Assembly: GCA_008501735.1 (NCBI GenBank)
Contig: QQUF01000032.1
Span: 4,742 to 68,741, forward strand
Reading direction: 5' to 3'
DNA: 64,000 bases
Source: Calditrichota bacterium
Lineage (GTDB): Bacteria > CLD3
Position 1 is the first letter of the stretch, and each line of letters starts with the position of its first letter. Shown here piece by piece: positions 63,101 to 64,000 of the stretch. The translations under genes were made by a program, and so were the position numbers. Under the pieces are notes generated by a model. That model worked only from the letters and a program-made list of their open reading frames with translations, did no database searches and was not told where the DNA came from.

Positions 63101-64000
63101 CTTACTCGAACTTGGGCATAATTTTTATGGAAAAAGGTGATTATGAAAATTCAATTCTTCATTATCAAAAAGCTCTTGAACATTCCAAATTAATTGGACT
63201 CAAAGACGTTCAAACAATCGCTTACGGAAATTTGGCAGAAGTTTATAGAAAAAAAGGTGAGTTTGAAAAATCTTTAGAACACTGCGAAAAGGCAATCGAA
63301 ATTTCAGAAGAAATTGGAAACAAATACACTTTAGCTTATTGGTTTTTAGAAAAAGCACAAAATTTTTATCTGTTAGAAAATTACAAAAAAGCTAAAGAGT
63401 TTTGCACGAAAGCAAAGGATTTGGCAACAAGTCTCAAAGTCAAAGAATTAGAAATTTCCACTAAAATTCTTAAAGCAAAAGTTGAATTTGTTTCAGGAAT
63501 TCAAAAGGAAGCAATTCAAGACCTTTACTCACTTCAGAGTGAAGTTAAGGACGAAGAAACACTTGCTGAAATTCACTACGAAATTTTTATTTTAGTACAA
63601 AAAGGGCAGTCTTCAGGAGAGTTTTTACAAACTGAAATTCCTCTTCGGACTCACCAAACTAAAGCTCTTACAACTTTCAAAAAAATCTACGAACAGAACA
63701 AAAAATTTGATTTAAAACTAAAGATTGAAGAATTAGAATCTAATTCTATTGCTTCCTTTGAACTTCACTCCGAGTTGCTTACGAATTTAGTACAATTTAT
63801 GAGCCCAGAAAGTGCGTTTAGTGAATTACTTCGATTTCTGACAGTAAAGTGCCAAGCAAACACTTGTGAAATAATTTTGAAAAATGAGGAAACAGGGGAA
63901 CTTGAAGTAAGTGCCGTTTCGCCAAACTTACGAGAAGAAGATGCAGAATTCAGCTACACAATTCTTACAAGTTCAATCGAAAATAACAAAGCACTTTGCA
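60169..64000 (+). CDS. Giant Ser/Thr protein kinase-ATPase-TPR-GAF signalling protein, 3' end beyond the window
   Basis: 1277 residues are visible. Eukaryotic-like kinase domain (about 4-270): 'IASGTFGTVYKV', Lys in 'ALKII', 'HRDLKPEN' (122-129), 'DFD', 'GTAKYASPEQ'. AAA-type ATPase of the PknK/AfsR-like kind (about 280-620): Walker A 'GESGIGKS' (about 310-317), 'LEDLQWADE'. About a dozen TPRs (about 660-1130) and the start of a GAF domain. Members sense signals through TPR/GAF and often end in a histidine kinase or other output. The ATG has AGGA eight bases upstream. A 36-bp palindrome adds about 12 residues between the kinase lobes. Confidence 0.93.
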   Translation, partial: MEWEKLQEIASGTFGTVYKVQNVKTEEIAALKIIHQNFRNVKDKKRIKRGFESASKVTHTNCVRMLDWVETDSEVGFLMEFVEGKPIFLVGNKNFCSLQETITKIIQICNGLEALHSQGITHRDLKPENILVTSEGKIKITDFDLLKLDDASALTMTGAFIGTAKYASPEQCKDAGRIDFRSDLYSLGVIFYELVTGRLPFNGKNFMEIALGHIRSPLISPRQYSPELPSEVEKIILKLLEKEPANRFQTAREVARALDKFLNQSEVFETESSTDYLLSPTFVGREKQLHQLENSFTKVTNKEGQSVILLGESGIGKSRLVEEFKIGLNLHKTINFSTKFRIEGSVFEGLQKLILEMLDSLRKISPEEQAEILGRLGYDLLKIAPQISEFSVSSYLKELTELSGNGAEFRLFDAFKTFLQNYSEFQKSSLVIILEDLQWADEISSRFFQYASRNLKDSKIMLLGTCRKEELEKSYFSSVFSQLNTQRILQVIELKSLEVESISEMLTSMLGKADNVNTKISEEILKQTNGNPLFVQEVMYHLLSNEKLSKKNGAWDFSEEAFKDLLLPETVQKVISERLQNIGQEIREVLQVGAVLGRSFSSETLAEISPKHKLNLNFYLREAKSKRLIEETQSKNFSFFHDAVKETLESDLEKEKFRELHRKIGEKLEANSKNIEFRLEELANHFYKAEVLDKASFYCEKAGEESFKKFAFREALNFYEKLFEVAQKSQNTDLILKGLRNKAAVLERFGNYTQSKEILEELLILLKYSGDKEKLGETYKNLGVLEWRQNNNEEALELYEKAFELLQDSKDLKLLGGLYGNFGLVHFNLSEFEKAMEFYSKQLKMCEILNDKHGFSKVLGKIAEVHRQKSEFEKAIEVSEKSLSICEEINNKIEFAVIKGNLSIIYFQRGDLAKARELSLEQLKIDEELGNKEGIARASSYLGNIFWKEGDFDSAVDSYKKCESIGNEIGMKSALNVAYSNLGIIFMEKGDYENSILHYQKALEHSKLIGLKDVQTIAYGNLAEVYRKKGEFEKSLEHCEKAIEISEEIGNKYTLAYWFLEKAQNFYLLENYKKAKEFCTKAKDLATSLKVKELEISTKILKAKVEFVSGIQKEAIQDLYSLQSEVKDEETLAEIHYEIFILVQKGQSSGEFLQTEIPLRTHQTKALTTFKKIYEQNKKFDLKLKIEELESNSIASFELHSELLTNLVQFMSPESAFSELLRFLTVKCQANTCEIILKNEETGELEVSAVSPNLREEDAEFSYTILTSSIENNKALC
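60432..60467. repeat. In-frame 36-bp palindrome inside the kinase domain
   Basis: Perfect arms TCTTGTAGGGAACAAAAA and its complement, exactly 12 codons, reading 'LVGNKNFCSLQE' between 'MEFVEGKPIF' and 'TITKIIQICNGLEALH'. It is likely an inserted palindromic element, as in Rickettsia. Confidence 0.9.

Noticed and set aside
1-64000. tRNA and rRNA genes
   Set aside because: A visual scan for the T-arm core GGTTCGAATC and for rRNA-like stretches found no convincing candidate; a covariance-model search would be needed to be sure.

Overview
The window is low-G+C bacterial chromosome, roughly mid-thirties percent by eye. Five secreted proteins end in a type IX secretion (T9SS) type A sorting domain with the signature 'NFPNPFNPSTTI' or a close variant. 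Together with a bacterial-type mraY-murD-ftsW cluster, a pyruvate:ferredoxin oxidoreductase, a futalosine-pathway menaquinone gene (mqnD) and an amino-acid-rich lifestyle (gdhA, lysC-lysA), this points to the FCB group, most likely an Ignavibacteria/Chlorobiota-like or related Bacteroidota lineage. That placement is inference. TGA is an ordinary stop in most genes, but one gene uses it as selenocysteine.

Layout. 1-911 (minus): membrane-bound PAS sensor, cut by the window edge. 1041-3397 (plus): thyA-folA followed by a glutamate-receptor-type (GluR0-like) potassium channel, closed by a terminator. 3475-4723 (minus): secreted lipoprotein and two very small ORFs. 4907-8418 (plus): lipoprotein alpha-amylase and asnB. 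8490-13550 (plus): an accessory cassette, with a 1430-residue NACHT-like NTPase/alpha-solenoid/PD-(D/E)XK nuclease overlapping a DUF2087 gene, then an SRPBCC-like gene. 13743-17254 (minus): two-gene pyruvate:ferredoxin oxidoreductase. 17512-23799 (minus): a T9SS surface protein, copper ATPase, and a 4-hydroxybenzoyl-CoA-reductase-like FAD/4Fe-4S subunit. 23947-30258 (plus, except DinB): T9SS protein, gdhA, lysC-lysA. 30255-37338 (minus): RNase HI, secreted M30-type protease, ftsW, murD, mraY. 37479-38173 (plus): c-type cytochrome overlapping a SelW selenoprotein whose frame contains TGA. 38239-46073 (minus): trkA, SNF2 helicase, and a CHRD / TPR / DUF4331 group opposite an AraC regulator. 47033-51360: DUF559 endonuclease and a Type IIG/ISP restriction-modification enzyme flanked on both sides by same-orientation repeat arrays. 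51360-56127 (minus): unknown protein, metallo-beta-lactamase-fold hydrolase, MscS channel, SDR, formylglycine-generating-enzyme-like lipoprotein. 56329-60078 (plus): ferredoxin, mqnD, GNAT, NHL propeller, glycosyltransferase. 60169-end (plus): giant Ser/Thr kinase-ATPase-TPR-GAF protein, cut by the window edge.

Three themes stand out. First, a missed selenoprotein at 37952-38173, translationally coupled to a haem protein. Second, two probable defence loci: the NTPase-nuclease cassette, and the repeat-flanked restriction gene. Third, an unusual load of small palindromic and heptameric repeats. At least five copies lie in frame inside real genes (kinase, amylase, protease, and two T9SS sorting domains), so they appear to reshape proteins.
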